64,000 nt of DNA from Tamlana flava. Lineage in GTDB: Bacteria > Bacteroidota > Bacteroidia > Flavobacteriales > Flavobacteriaceae. Positions 1 through 8,444 of this stretch are shown here, piece after piece (the stretch's first letter is position 1; each line of letters opens with the position of its first letter). The position numbers and the translations under genes were made by a program. Location: assembly GCF_041287255.1 (NCBI RefSeq), contig NZ_JBGGTX010000002.1:186001-250000 (forward strand). The letters are read 5' to 3'. A model generated the notes under the pieces. The model made no database searches. It had not been told where the DNA came from and saw only the letters and a program-made list of their open reading frames with translations.

Positions 1-866
1 TCACTAGGAGTAGCATGTTTAATATCTATTGAAAGCTTTTTGAAAGCTTCTTCTGCCTTTGTATAAAAATCATCTATCCTATAGAAAAACAAATCAGCAT
101 TTTTTAACCAAACCACCGTTTTTTGAGCAACGTATTTTAAAAAACTCTGACGGCTTTCTTGCAACAATTTATTTGCTACGTTGGGAATGATGTTGATTTT
201 CTTGGTCTGCTCAATAGACAGCTGTGTTTCTACATCAAAAGTTCTGATACTATCCACCTCCTCGCCAAAAAATTCAATACGGTAGGGTTCATCATGCGAA
301 AATGAAAATACGTCTACAATACCACCACGTACGGAAAACTCTCCAGGCTCGGTAACAAAATCAACACGCTTAAACTGATATTCAAAAAGCACTTCATTTA
401 CAAAGTCAATGGACAGTTTATCTCCCAATGCTACCTTCAGGGTGCTCCGTTCTAGCTCTTTTCTAGTTACCACCTGCTCAAAAAGGGCATCAGGGTAAGT
501 AACAATAATGGCAGGTTTTTTTTGCGAATTGATACGGTTTAAAACTTCGGCCCGAAGGAGTACATTAGCATTGTCTGTTTCCTCAATATCGTAAGGCCTG
601 CGGTAGCTTCCGGGGTAAAACAGTACATCTTTATCATTACAAAGTTGTTCTAAATCATTTAAATAATGTGCGGCCTCTTCTTTATCATTAAAAATCAATA
701 AAAATGGCTTTTCCGTTTCTTTAAAAACACTTGACACTACAAACGATAATGACGAACCAACTAAGCCTTTTAAAAACGTTTTGCTTTGAGGTTGGGCAAT
801 AGAAGTTTGCAGTTTTTGCGTTTGCAAAAACTGTGCATAGGTTTGCGAGAAGGCAGAATGACTCAC
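1..866 (-). CDS. mfd: Transcription-repair coupling factor Mfd, N-terminal part (cut by window edge)
   Basis: This is the first 288 codons of a gene that runs off the left edge. Mfd is an ATP-dependent DNA translocase that removes stalled RNA polymerase from damaged template and recruits UvrA. The translation has the UvrB-like N-terminal module: a FYPGSYRRPYDIEE stretch after about 75 residues and the diagnostic FSVRGGIVDVF motif near residue 175. RNA polymerase-binding and helicase domains lie outside the window. The start is a GTG directly preceded in frame by TAG, and no nearby in-frame ATG exists, so GTG at 866 is the only sensible start. A TAnnTTTG promoter box sits 20 bases upstream (886-893). 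The repeat at 955-1068 separates it from pyk. Confidence 0.93.
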   Translation of the reverse strand, partial: MSHSAFSQTYAQFLQTQKLQTSIAQPQSKTFLKGLVGSSLSFVVSSVFKETEKPFLLIFNDKEEAAHYLNDLEQLCNDKDVLFYPGSYRRPYDIEETDNANVLLRAEVLNRINSQKKPAIIVTYPDALFEQVVTRKELERSTLKVALGDKLSIDFVNEVLFEYQFKRVDFVTEPGEFSVRGGIVDVFSFSHDEPYRIEFFGEEVDSIRTFDVETQLSIEQTKKINIIPNVANKLLQESRQSFLKYVAQKTVVWLKNADLFFYRIDDFYTKAEEAFKKLSIDIKHATPS

Positions 867-885
867 CTAATTCTGTTTTGAGTTG

Positions 886-893
886 CAAATATA
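886..893 (-). promoter_or_regulatory. -7 box of mfd promoter
   Basis: On the minus strand the sequence reads TATATTTG, an exact match to the Bacteroidota -7 consensus TAnnTTTG. Transcription would start near 879, giving a leader of about 13 bases before the GTG of mfd. No clear -33 TTTG is visible at the usual spacing. Confidence 0.5.
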
Positions 894-954
894 ATGTTTC
901 GGATTGTTTTCTTTATTAATCTACAATTTAAATGTTTTGGTTCATTCCAACTTT

Positions 955-1068
955 GGCTTAGGGATAGAAATAGCATCCTTTAAAGCAAAACGCACTGCCA
1001 AATGGCAGTGCGTTTTGCTTTAAAGATATAATGGAAAGCCCGACCACGCAAAGGGGGTGGTAACGCCC
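955..1068 (-). repeat. Structured intergenic repeat, copy A
   Basis: Read on the minus strand the element opens with GGGCGTTACC, then a short hairpin (ACCAC...GTGGT), then CGGGCTTTC, then ATCTTT leading into a perfect 22-bp stem with a two-base loop (arms 979-1000 and 1003-1024), then AAAGGAT and finally TCTATCCCTAAGCC. The opening GGCGTTA is nearly complementary to the closing TAAGCC. Two diverged copies with the same module order occur at 41364-41423 and 56990-57078. Lying between pyk and mfd, the long stem may also terminate pyk transcription, although it lacks a long T-run. Confidence 0.7.
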
Positions 1069-1079
1069 AAAATAATTTT

Positions 1080-2528
1080 CTAAAAATTACAGGTTTCTAT
1101 TTCTGACACACGAAGCGTGTTCACCATTCCTTTATCTTGAATTGGCATGGCCGCTAAGCTAATTAACATATCGCCAACATCAAGATAACCCATTTTACAT
1201 GCAATGGCATTTACATCTTCTATAGTTTCATCTGTACTGACAAATTTATCGTAATAGAATGTACGAACACCCCATAGTAAACTCAATCGAGTTAAAATTC
1301 GCTTATTGGACGTAAACACCAAAATATGACAAGAAGGCCTCCAAGCTGAAATTTGAAATGCCGTATAACCACTATTGGTTAATGTTGAAATGGCTTTGGC
1401 ATTAATTTCATTGGCCATATTTGCAGCATGATAACAAATAGACTTGGTTATATAACGATTGGTACGGATGTGCGGAGGCAATTGAGGCACCTTGATTAAG
1501 TCCGAATTTTCGACGCTTTTTAAGATGTCAGACATTTGCCTGATAACCTGAACAGGATATTTACCCACGGATGTTTCACCTGAGAGCATCACAGCATCTG
1601 CACCGTCCATAACAGAGTTTGCTACGTCGTTCACCTCAGCTCTTGTAGGTGTTAAACTGGTAATCATGGTTTCCATCATTTGGGTGGCAATAATCACCGG
1701 AATCCTTGCTTTTTTGGCGCGAAGCACCAATTGCTTTTGGATAAGTGGTACTTCTTGAGCTGGCACCTCAACCCCAAGGTCACCACGAGCAACCATTAAA
1801 CCATCACAATGTGCTACAATTTTATCAATATTTTCAACAGCTTCCGGTTTTTCAATTTTGGCTACGATTGGTATTTTGTAATCACTGTGTGTTTTAATTA
1901 AATCTCGCAGTTGCATTAAATCCTCTGCATGTCGGACAAAAGACAACGCAATCCAATCTACATCTTGGCTTATGGCAAAAATGGCATCTTCAATATCCTT
2001 TTCCGTTAATGCTGGCTGCGAAATATTTGTATTGGGCAGGTTTACTCCTTTTTTTGATTTTAACGGACCACCTTGAATAACTTTTGCTTTTACTTCCGAT
2101 TTTTTATCTGTTGATACAACTTCAAAAATTAATTTTCCATCATCCAAAAGAATCCGCTCACCTGGTTTTGCGTCCTGTGGAAACCTATCATAAGTCATAT
2201 AAACACGCTCCTTGGTGCCTTCAAAGCGCTCGCCTGTGGCAAATATTATTTCGTCGCCTGATGCTACAACCACTTCTTCCTTCATTACACCCACACGAAG
2301 TTTTGGCCCCTGTAAATCGGCTAAAATAGCAGCCGTAAAACCAAATTCATCATTTAGTGACCGTATCATGTCAATACGTTCCTTTACATCATTGTAATCG
2401 GCATGGGAAAAGTTTATTCTAAATACATTCACGCCTTCTTCAAGCATACCTTTTAAAACTTCTCTGGTGCTTGTGGCAGGGCCAAGTGTTGCAACTATTT
2501 TGGTCTTTTTTCTAATTACTGCTGGCAT
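1080..2528 (-). CDS. pyk: Pyruvate kinase
   Basis: Pyruvate kinase transfers phosphate from phosphoenolpyruvate to ADP in the last step of glycolysis. The 482-residue length is normal. Visible motifs are KIVATLGPAT near the N-terminus, ADLQGPKLRVG, the catalytic and metal region MVARGDLGVEVP, TQMMETM, and the family signature DGADAVMLSGETSVGKYP. The C-terminal domain is the standard allosteric one. The ATG at 2528 shares a base with the stop of the upstream IPExxxVDY gene (TAATG), so the two are probably translationally coupled. It is the last gene of the acpP-fabF-rnc-IPExxxVDY-pyk series. Confidence 0.97.
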   Translation of the reverse strand: MPAVIRKKTKIVATLGPATSTREVLKGMLEEGVNVFRINFSHADYNDVKERIDMIRSLNDEFGFTAAILADLQGPKLRVGVMKEEVVVASGDEIIFATGERFEGTKERVYMTYDRFPQDAKPGERILLDDGKLIFEVVSTDKKSEVKAKVIQGGPLKSKKGVNLPNTNISQPALTEKDIEDAIFAISQDVDWIALSFVRHAEDLMQLRDLIKTHSDYKIPIVAKIEKPEAVENIDKIVAHCDGLMVARGDLGVEVPAQEVPLIQKQLVLRAKKARIPVIIATQMMETMITSLTPTRAEVNDVANSVMDGADAVMLSGETSVGKYPVQVIRQMSDILKSVENSDLIKVPQLPPHIRTNRYITKSICYHAANMANEINAKAISTLTNSGYTAFQISAWRPSCHILVFTSNKRILTRLSLLWGVRTFYYDKFVSTDETIEDVNAIACKMGYLDVGDMLISLAAMPIQDKGMVNTLRVSEIETCNF

Positions 2529-3013
2529 TAGTTAAATATTAAATTGTCTTTAGATTTCAATTGATTAGAATCAATACTATAGGTTGTGGCAATTTGTGGT
2601 ATGCTTAAAATACTGTCTAAAATATACTTCTCTTTAGTGAAACTGAATTCGCTATCTATTTTTAAAAAGTAATTTACTGTTTTATATTCTGGTAATAGAT
2701 AATATATTTTTGTGATTTTTTCTTGATTGTTGAACAATAATCCGTAATTGGATTTTTGAAGTTCTTCGGTTCTACATATGTTAGAAACTAAACTCCATAT
2801 TATCATCTGTTTCTCATCTTCCCATTCAAAAATTGAATATGCTGTTTTTCCACTGTTAACATCTATGTCTGATTTCCTCCTTGCCAATTTTGTTCCTAAA
2901 TGTTTATTCAAAAGATAGGCCAACCGATAATCTTCAAGTCGGCAATGAATTGCCATTAACGTGAAAACGGCGTCATCAAAAGCATCATCAAGCACAAGTT
3001 TATGAACAGCCAT
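2528..3013 (-). CDS. IPExxxVDY family protein
   Basis: This 161-residue protein of unknown biochemical function belongs to a Bacteroidota-restricted family named after a conserved motif. Here the motif is LPEYKTVNY at residues 107-115, with conservative L-for-I and N-for-D changes. It has no signal peptide or membrane segment, so it should be cytoplasmic. The position between rnc and pyk matches the arrangement I know from other flavobacteria and supports the assignment. Its stop overlaps the pyk start by one base. A 150-base gap separates it from rnc and holds only a small AT-rich inverted repeat (aacta-taacgttt-tagtt on the minus strand), possibly part of a promoter. Confidence 0.85.
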   Translation of the reverse strand: MAVHKLVLDDAFDDAVFTLMAIHCRLEDYRLAYLLNKHLGTKLARRKSDIDVNSGKTAYSIFEWEDEKQMIIWSLVSNICRTEELQKSNYGLLFNNQEKITKIYYLLPEYKTVNYFLKIDSEFSFTKEKYILDSILSIPQIATTYSIDSNQLKSKDNLIFN

Positions 3014-3163
3014 AACCTATTTCAAAAATTTCGTAAATATAATATTATTAAAATTGTATCTTATTACGTTTGTGTCAATCTTGCTACGAAATATAACTAA
3101 AACGTTATAGTTAAAAAAGCATTATTTATACTATTTACACAAAGCTTAGCCTCGGCAAAAGCT

Positions 3164-3904
3164 CTAGATCATTTTTGACATTTTACTTTGGAACGCAAAA
3201 AAGGCGCGTTTTGAAGCTTTTTCCTCAGCCTTTTTTTTGGAAGTTGCCCTTGCTTTTGCAACAACTTTGTTGTCTATGGACAGTTTAACTGAAAAGTGAC
3301 GAACATCATCATTTCCTGTATCTTCATAGACGTTATAGCCAAACGTTTTCTTTTCTTTTTGGCACCATTCAATAAGTAAACTTTTGTAGCTAATCACCTT
3401 ACCTTCAAGCTTTTCAATATCCACATAAGGTATGATAACACGCTTAAAAATAAACTTTTCGCAGTACTTATAGCCCCGATCTAAGAAAATTGCCCCCACT
3501 AAAGCTTCAAATAGATTGCCATGAATGTTATCGCCAAATTGTCCAGCGGGAATTTTACTTTTTACTAAATCAATGAGCTTAAGCTCCTTTCCCAATTCAT
3601 TTAAATGCTCTCTACTTACAACTTTCGAGCGCATTTTTGTTAAATAACCTTCATCTCCACTTGGCACTTCAAGATATAAATGCGACGCTATGACAGAACT
3701 TAGCATGGCATCTCCCAAAAACTCCAAGCGTTCGTAATTAAAAGGGTTTCCATAATCATCCTTAATGTTCATGGAACGGTGTGTGAATGCCTTTCTATAA
3801 AACTTAACTTGCTTCGGCTTGAACCCCAAAATTTTAGTTAACTCCATAAAAAAATTCCCGTTGCGTTTAAAACGGGAATTTAATATGTTACGAATGTTTT
3901 TCAT
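3164..3904 (-). CDS. rnc: Ribonuclease III
   Basis: RNase III cleaves double-stranded RNA during rRNA and mRNA processing. The 246 residues hold an RNase III domain with the signature ERLEFLGDA (58-66, metal ligands E61 and D65) and EALVGAIFLD (133-142), followed by a double-stranded-RNA-binding domain (about 172-240). The residue aligned with E. coli D114 appears to be N130 (HGNLFEAL); I believe other Bacteroidota share this, so it need not mean inactivity. The lysine-rich segment KKKAEEKASKRAF near the end is typical of the last dsRBD helix. The start lies 7 bases after the fabF stop, in the same operon. Confidence 0.95.
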   Translation of the reverse strand: MKNIRNILNSRFKRNGNFFMELTKILGFKPKQVKFYRKAFTHRSMNIKDDYGNPFNYERLEFLGDAMLSSVIASHLYLEVPSGDEGYLTKMRSKVVSREHLNELGKELKLIDLVKSKIPAGQFGDNIHGNLFEALVGAIFLDRGYKYCEKFIFKRVIIPYVDIEKLEGKVISYKSLLIEWCQKEKKTFGYNVYEDTGNDDVRHFSVKLSIDNKVVAKARATSKKKAEEKASKRAFFAFQSKMSKMI

Positions 3905-3911
3905 TCGGGAT

Positions 3912-5162
3912 TCAATCTATTTTCTTGAACAATACACAAGCGTTATGTCCGCCAAATCCAAATGTATTGCTCATTGCTACTTTTACGTCGCGCTTTTGAG
4001 CCTTGTTTAAGGTTAAATTTAATTCTGGATCAATGTTTTCATCTACCGTAGCATGGTTAATGGTTGGGGGCACAATGCCTTTTTCCATAGCCAATATAAC
4101 CGAAATCGCCTCTATAGCTCCGGCTGCACCCAATAGGTGGCCAGTCATTGATTTTGTTGAATTGATATTTATATTTTTCGCGTGACTTCCAAATACTTCA
4201 GAAATTGCTTTTAGTTCTGCTACATCACCTAGAGGTGTTGATGTTCCATGCGTATTTATATGGTCTACATCTTCAGGCTTTAAGCCTGCATTCTCCAAGC
4301 AGTTTTTCATTACCGCTATTACACCAATTCCATCTGGATGCGGTGCCGTCATATGGTAAGCATCGGAAGATAATCCGCCCCCAATAAACTCAGCATATAT
4401 TTTTGCTCCCCTTGCTTTAGCATGTTCATATTCTTCAAGTACTAGTGCTCCCGCACCCTCTCCAAGAACAAAACCATCTCTTGTTGCGTCAAACGGGCGA
4501 GAGGCTGTTTCTGGACTTTCATTTCTTGTAGATAAAGCATGCATGGCGTTAAAACCACCCATACCAGCAATGGTAACTGCCGCTTCACTTCCGCCTGTTA
4601 CAACTACATCTGTATGTCCTAAACGTATAGAATTTAAGGCATCAAACATCGCATTGGCCGAAGATGCACAAGCCGAAACCGTGGTATAATTTGGACCCAT
4701 AAAACCGTATTTTATGGAAATGTTACCTGGTGCAATATCAGCAATCATTTTTGGAATAAAGAAGGGGTTAAATCTTGGGGTACCGTCTCCTTCGGCAAAA
4801 TTCATTACCTCATTTTGAAACGTTTCTAATCCTCCAATACCGGCTCCCCATATAACACCAACACGCAGTTTGTTAACCTCATCTAAATTTAGTTTGGCGT
4901 CCGCAATGGCTTCATCTGCAGCAACCATAGCATATTGCGCAAACTTGTCCATTTTTCTGGACTCCTTTCTATCAATAAATTCGGTAACGTCAAAGTTTTT
5001 CAATTCGCAGGCGAATTTTGTTTTAAACTTTTCGGTGTCATAATATGTTATAGGCGCAGCACCACTTTTACCACTTACCAAGCCTTCCCAATATTCATCT
5101 TTGGTATTGCCAATAGGTGTTAAAGCCCCCAATCCTGTGACTACAACTCGCTTTAATTCCAT
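3912..5162 (-). CDS. fabF: 3-oxoacyl-ACP synthase II (KAS II)
   Basis: FabF condenses malonyl-ACP with acyl-ACP during fatty acid elongation. The 416 residues have the thiolase fold with the complete Cys-His-His triad: C165 in VSACASSAN, H305 in HGTSTPLGD and H342 in STKSMTGHLLGA, with K337 beside it. The glycine-rich FGFGGHNACV is at the C-terminus. It starts 13 bases after acpP, the carrier that delivers its substrates, and is followed 7 bases later by rnc. Confidence 0.97.
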   Translation of the reverse strand: MELKRVVVTGLGALTPIGNTKDEYWEGLVSGKSGAAPITYYDTEKFKTKFACELKNFDVTEFIDRKESRKMDKFAQYAMVAADEAIADAKLNLDEVNKLRVGVIWGAGIGGLETFQNEVMNFAEGDGTPRFNPFFIPKMIADIAPGNISIKYGFMGPNYTTVSACASSANAMFDALNSIRLGHTDVVVTGGSEAAVTIAGMGGFNAMHALSTRNESPETASRPFDATRDGFVLGEGAGALVLEEYEHAKARGAKIYAEFIGGGLSSDAYHMTAPHPDGIGVIAVMKNCLENAGLKPEDVDHINTHGTSTPLGDVAELKAISEVFGSHAKNININSTKSMTGHLLGAAGAIEAISVILAMEKGIVPPTINHATVDENIDPELNLTLNKAQKRDVKVAMSNTFGFGGHNACVLFKKID

Positions 5163-5175
5163 AAAGTATTTTTGC

Positions 5176-5409
5176 TTATTTTGCTCCTTCTATGTACGAA
5201 ATAGCTTGACCAACTGTTGCAATGTTTTCTGCTTGGTCATCTGGAATTTGGATATCGAATTCTTTCTCGAATTCCATGATTAATTCTACAGTATCTAAAG
5301 AGTCTGCTCCTAAATCGTTTGTGAAGCTAGCTTCATTAACAACTTCGTTTTCATCAACTCCTAATTTGTCTACGATAATCGCTTTTACTCTTGATGCAAT
5401 GTCTGACAT
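5176..5409 (-). CDS. acpP: Acyl carrier protein
   Basis: A 77-residue acidic helical carrier that holds growing acyl chains on phosphopantetheine. The attachment serine is S37 in GADSLDTVELIMEFE. It heads the operon acpP-fabF-rnc and is divergently arranged with purN across a 275-base gap. A good promoter (TGTG, 18 bases, TATTTTTG) lies just upstream at 5441-5470. Confidence 0.98.
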   Translation of the reverse strand: MSDIASRVKAIIVDKLGVDENEVVNEASFTNDLGADSLDTVELIMEFEKEFDIQIPDDQAENIATVGQAISYIEGAK

Positions 5410-5440
5410 AATCTTTTAATTTAAGGTTTTAATTAGTTGG

Positions 5441-5470
5441 CAAAAATAAAAAACTTTATTTTAAAACACA
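5441..5470 (-). promoter_or_regulatory. acpP promoter (-33/-7)
   Basis: On the minus strand a TGTG (5467-5470) is followed after 18 bases by TATTTTTG (5441-5448), an exact TAnnTTTG match. It would drive acpP-fabF-rnc with a leader of about 25 bases. The rest of the acpP/purN gap is AT-rich and shows no gene. Confidence 0.6.
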
Positions 5471-5684
5471 CCTTTACTTTAAAAATGTGCATGTAATTTA
5501 CTAAAATTACCTGTAAGTATTTATATAATACCTTCTAATTGTTAATAATTATTCTTTTTTTTGTTTGAATAAAATTAACACTATAGTCTGTTCATGAAAT
5601 GAGCTTACGAATTTTGACAAACATTGTTGTAAATTTCAATTTGCGAATTGCATCTGACATTAATCCTTTAATAAAAACAAACAG

Positions 5685-6251
5685 ATGAAACGTATTGTAA
5701 TTTTTGCATCCGGAAGTGGCACTAATGCTGAAAATTTAATTAAGTTTTTTCACAACAGCGGTAATGTGTCTGTTATTCAAGTACTTACCAACAATCCTCA
5801 TGCCAAAGTTTTAGAAAGGGCAAAAAGATTAAATGTTAGTGCTTTGTCTTTCAATAGAATAGCTCTATCAAAAACCAATGACGTGCTTAATATCTTAAAG
5901 GCTTCTGAGCCCGATTTAATAATCTTGGCGGGGTTTTTATGGAAATTTCCAGAGTTTATTTTGAATGAATTTCCAAATAAGGTTATAAACGTGCACCCTG
6001 CGATTTTACCAAAATTTGGAGGTAAAGGCATGTATGGCATGAACGTGCACCAAGCTGTGGTTGAAAATAAGGAAACAGAAACGGGCATTACCATACATTA
6101 TGTAAATGAGCATTATGATGAGGGCGCCATAATATTTCAAGCTAAATGCGAAGTGTTGCCAACAGACTCTGCGGAAGATGTAGCGGCCAAAATTCATAAA
6201 CTGGAAATGGAGCATTTTCCGAAGGTAGTTGAAAAGTTGCTAAATGAGTAA
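5685..6251 (+). CDS. purN: Phosphoribosylglycinamide formyltransferase
   Basis: PurN formylates glycinamide ribonucleotide from 10-formyl-tetrahydrofolate in purine synthesis. The 188 residues contain the nucleotide loop FASGSGTNAENL near the N-terminus and the catalytic set N102 and H104 (INVHPAILPKFGG) and D145 (NEHYDEGAIIF), equivalent to E. coli N106, H108 and D144. It overlaps the start of the RNase H gene by 8 bases. Confidence 0.96.
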   Translation: MKRIVIFASGSGTNAENLIKFFHNSGNVSVIQVLTNNPHAKVLERAKRLNVSALSFNRIALSKTNDVLNILKASEPDLIILAGFLWKFPEFILNEFPNKVINVHPAILPKFGGKGMYGMNVHQAVVENKETETGITIHYVNEHYDEGAIIFQAKCEVLPTDSAEDVAAKIHKLEMEHFPKVVEKLLNE

Positions 6252-6885
6252 AAAGAAAAAGAAATATTATGCCGTTTGGAAAGGCCATAAAACTGGGGTA
6301 TTTGAAAAATGGGATGACTGCAAAGCCCAAATAACCAATTTTGAAGGCGCCATTTATAAATCGTTTTCAACATTTGAAGCAGCAAAAACTGCGCTTAAAG
6401 GAAATCACAAAGACTATATTGGCAAGACATCAAAGTTTATAAGTGAACTTTCGGAGAATCAACTCAAAAGAATTGGGCAACCCAATTACAACTCCATTGC
6501 TGTTGATGCCGCTTCGAGCGGAAACCCAGGGGAAATGGAATACCGAGGCGTGGATACCAAAACCAAAAACCAACTTTTCATACAAGGCCCTTTTGAAGAA
6601 GGCACAAACAATATAGGGGAGTTCCTCGCCATTGTTCATGGCCTGGCTCTACTTAAAAAAAACAATAGCAACCGCATTATTTACACCGATTCTAAAACAG
6701 CCATTAGTTGGGTAAAGAAAAAAAATTGTAACACCAAGCTTGAACGAAATGATAAAAACAAAGCCTTGTTCGAGTTGGTAGATCGCGCAATCGACTGGTT
6801 AAAAAACAATAGCTATAATACTGTAATTGTAAAATGGGAAACCAAAGCTTGGGGTGAAATCCCTGCCGATTTTGGTCGAAAATAA
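6244..6885 (+). CDS. rnhA: Ribonuclease HI with N-terminal hybrid-binding (viroplasmin) domain
   Basis: RNase HI cuts the RNA strand of RNA-DNA hybrids. Residues 7-52 form the RNase-H1 hybrid-binding (viroplasmin) domain: KKYYAVWKGHKTGVF and YKSFSTFEAAKTAL. Residues 80-213 form the RNase H domain with the four acidic ligands D88 (AVDAASSGNPG), E126 (GEFLAIVHGL), D149 (IIYTDSKTA) and D209 (IPADFGRK). This is the arrangement of eukaryotic-type RNase H1, seen in many Bacteroidota. It overlaps purN by 8 bases, suggesting coupled translation. Confidence 0.93.
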   Translation: MSKKKKKYYAVWKGHKTGVFEKWDDCKAQITNFEGAIYKSFSTFEAAKTALKGNHKDYIGKTSKFISELSENQLKRIGQPNYNSIAVDAASSGNPGEMEYRGVDTKTKNQLFIQGPFEEGTNNIGEFLAIVHGLALLKKNNSNRIIYTDSKTAISWVKKKNCNTKLERNDKNKALFELVDRAIDWLKNNSYNTVIVKWETKAWGEIPADFGRK

Positions 6886-6961
6886 TACTTAATTTCTCCC
6901 ACGATATATTACCTTTACCTAACAAAGTAACATTTTTAATCACTAAAATGTATTAGGTAAA

Positions 6962-7726
6962 ATGCTCGAAAACAGACCTTCAAAATTAGGCAACTTGCTT
7001 TTAGAGATTGGCGTATTGCTCATGAGTTCTGGCGCAAATACGCATCGTATAAGAGTAACAATAAACAGAATAGCCGACTGCTACAATTACAAAACCGATT
7101 TTTTAATAACGCACCGTACAATAATTTTAACCTTAAAAGATGTAGAAGGTAACACTGCGTTTACACAACTTAAACAAACTAACACCTTAGTACCTAACTT
7201 CAGAATAGTTAGTGGTATTAGCAGGTTGAGTTGGAATTTAGTTGAAAACAAACTGCCAATCCAGTCCATTTGGGAAGAAATAAATCGATTAAAATCTCTG
7301 CCGCACTATCCAAGATTTATTGTATTGATTGTTGTGGCATTTGCATGTAGCTCATTTTGCAGATTAAGTGGTGGGGGGTTTTTAGATATGGGCATCGTTT
7401 TTATTTCCTCTTTTTCAGGATTGTTCTTAAAACAAGAAATGGCCAAGAAAAAAACAAACCCTTACATTGGTGTGCTTCTGGCTTCATTTTTCACCTCTTT
7501 GATTTCTGGCGGTATTTTGTTTTTTATGTCAAGTAACCAGCAAAGCATCATACTTGTAACATCCATATTGTATTTAATTCCAGGTATTCCATTAATTAAT
7601 TCTATTACCGATATTCTAGATGGCTATTCATTAAATGGAATGATTAGAGGCGTAAATGGTACGGTAACTTCTTTTGCAATTGCTGCAGGTTTACTTTTGG
7701 CCATGTTAATTTTTAAAACCTTTTAA
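6962..7726 (+). CDS. Threonine/serine exporter family protein, N-terminal half (ThrE-type)
   Basis: This 254-residue protein matches the first half of ThrE-type amino acid exporters (DUF1212). It has a soluble N-terminal region with SSGANTHRIRVTINRIAD, followed from about residue 118 by several hydrophobic helices including a PGIPLINSITDILDG loop. Its partner half begins 2 bases after the stop codon. Together they should form one inner-membrane exporter. The substrate is not visible from sequence; threonine/serine is the family precedent. Confidence 0.85.
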   Translation: MLENRPSKLGNLLLEIGVLLMSSGANTHRIRVTINRIADCYNYKTDFLITHRTIILTLKDVEGNTAFTQLKQTNTLVPNFRIVSGISRLSWNLVENKLPIQSIWEEINRLKSLPHYPRFIVLIVVAFACSSFCRLSGGGFLDMGIVFISSFSGLFLKQEMAKKKTNPYIGVLLASFFTSLISGGILFFMSSNQQSIILVTSILYLIPGIPLINSITDILDGYSLNGMIRGVNGTVTSFAIAAGLLLAMLIFKTF

Positions 7727-7728
7727 TT

Positions 7729-8292
7729 ATGGACATCTATGTTTTTCTTGAAAATTGGATTTGGTTTGGCTTTGCGGCTATCGGTTTTGCCATTTTGTTT
7801 AACGTTCCTCGAAGAACACTTTTGCCCATTTATTTCATGAGTGCGTTGGGGGGCCTTGTTAAATTATTTTTTTTGAGTTTAAATATTGGTGTGATAACAG
7901 CAACCCTTGTGGCCTCTATTTTAATTGGTTTTCTCAGCATCTATGCAGCCCATAGCAAGCACTCTCCTCCTTTTGTTTTTGCTATTCCTTCAGTAATTCC
8001 TATGGTGCCAGGCTCCTTTGCCTATTTTACCATGAGGGGTATTATTCGGCTTTCGTACAACAGCAACCCAGATAATTTTGTTGCATTGCTAAACGATACC
8101 ACAACCAACGGATTCATGACCCTGTTTGTTTTAATGGCCATAACGCTTGGAGTCTCTGCCCCCATGCTGTTAACTCGAAGAGAATCAGCCAAACAAATAA
8201 AAGTTCCGATGCTAAAAAAAGAAGACAAAAATGCTGAATCTTACACCAAAAAAAAGGAGGATGGCATAAAATCACATCCCCCAATTTGTTGA
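7729..8292 (+). CDS. Threonine/serine exporter family protein, C-terminal half (ThrE_2-type)
   Basis: A 187-residue membrane protein with about five hydrophobic helices, matching the second half of ThrE exporters (DUF3815). The loop FAIPSVIPMVPGSFAYF mirrors the PGIPL loop of its partner, as expected for two related halves. It ends in a charged, lysine-rich tail. It follows the first half after 2 bases, so the pair is co-transcribed and probably obligate. In Corynebacterium ThrE the halves are fused. Confidence 0.83.
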   Translation: MDIYVFLENWIWFGFAAIGFAILFNVPRRTLLPIYFMSALGGLVKLFFLSLNIGVITATLVASILIGFLSIYAAHSKHSPPFVFAIPSVIPMVPGSFAYFTMRGIIRLSYNSNPDNFVALLNDTTTNGFMTLFVLMAITLGVSAPMLLTRRESAKQIKVPMLKKEDKNAESYTKKKEDGIKSHPPIC

Positions 8293-8414
8293 ATTGATAA
8301 TAGCATTTATCTTTAAGACACTTCATTTTTTAAATGGTCACATTTTACTACTAATCGCCAAAATTTTAAGAGTTTATTGACTGAAAATAATATGGCATTA
8401 GTCTTTAAAAGAAC

Positions 8415-8422
8415 TATATTTG
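8415..8422 (+). promoter_or_regulatory. -7 box of the PfkB kinase promoter
   Basis: TATATTTG is an exact TAnnTTTG match, ending 22 bases before the ATG at 8445. A weak ATGG lies 19 bases upstream in the -33 position. Confidence 0.5.
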
Positions 8423-8444
8423 CACAAAAATTACACAACCTTTC

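Noticed and set aside
979..1024. The 22-bp hairpin read as a simple terminator
   Set aside because: It is the central stem of a larger repeat with two relatives in the window and lacks a long T-run; it may still terminate transcription, but that is not its best description.
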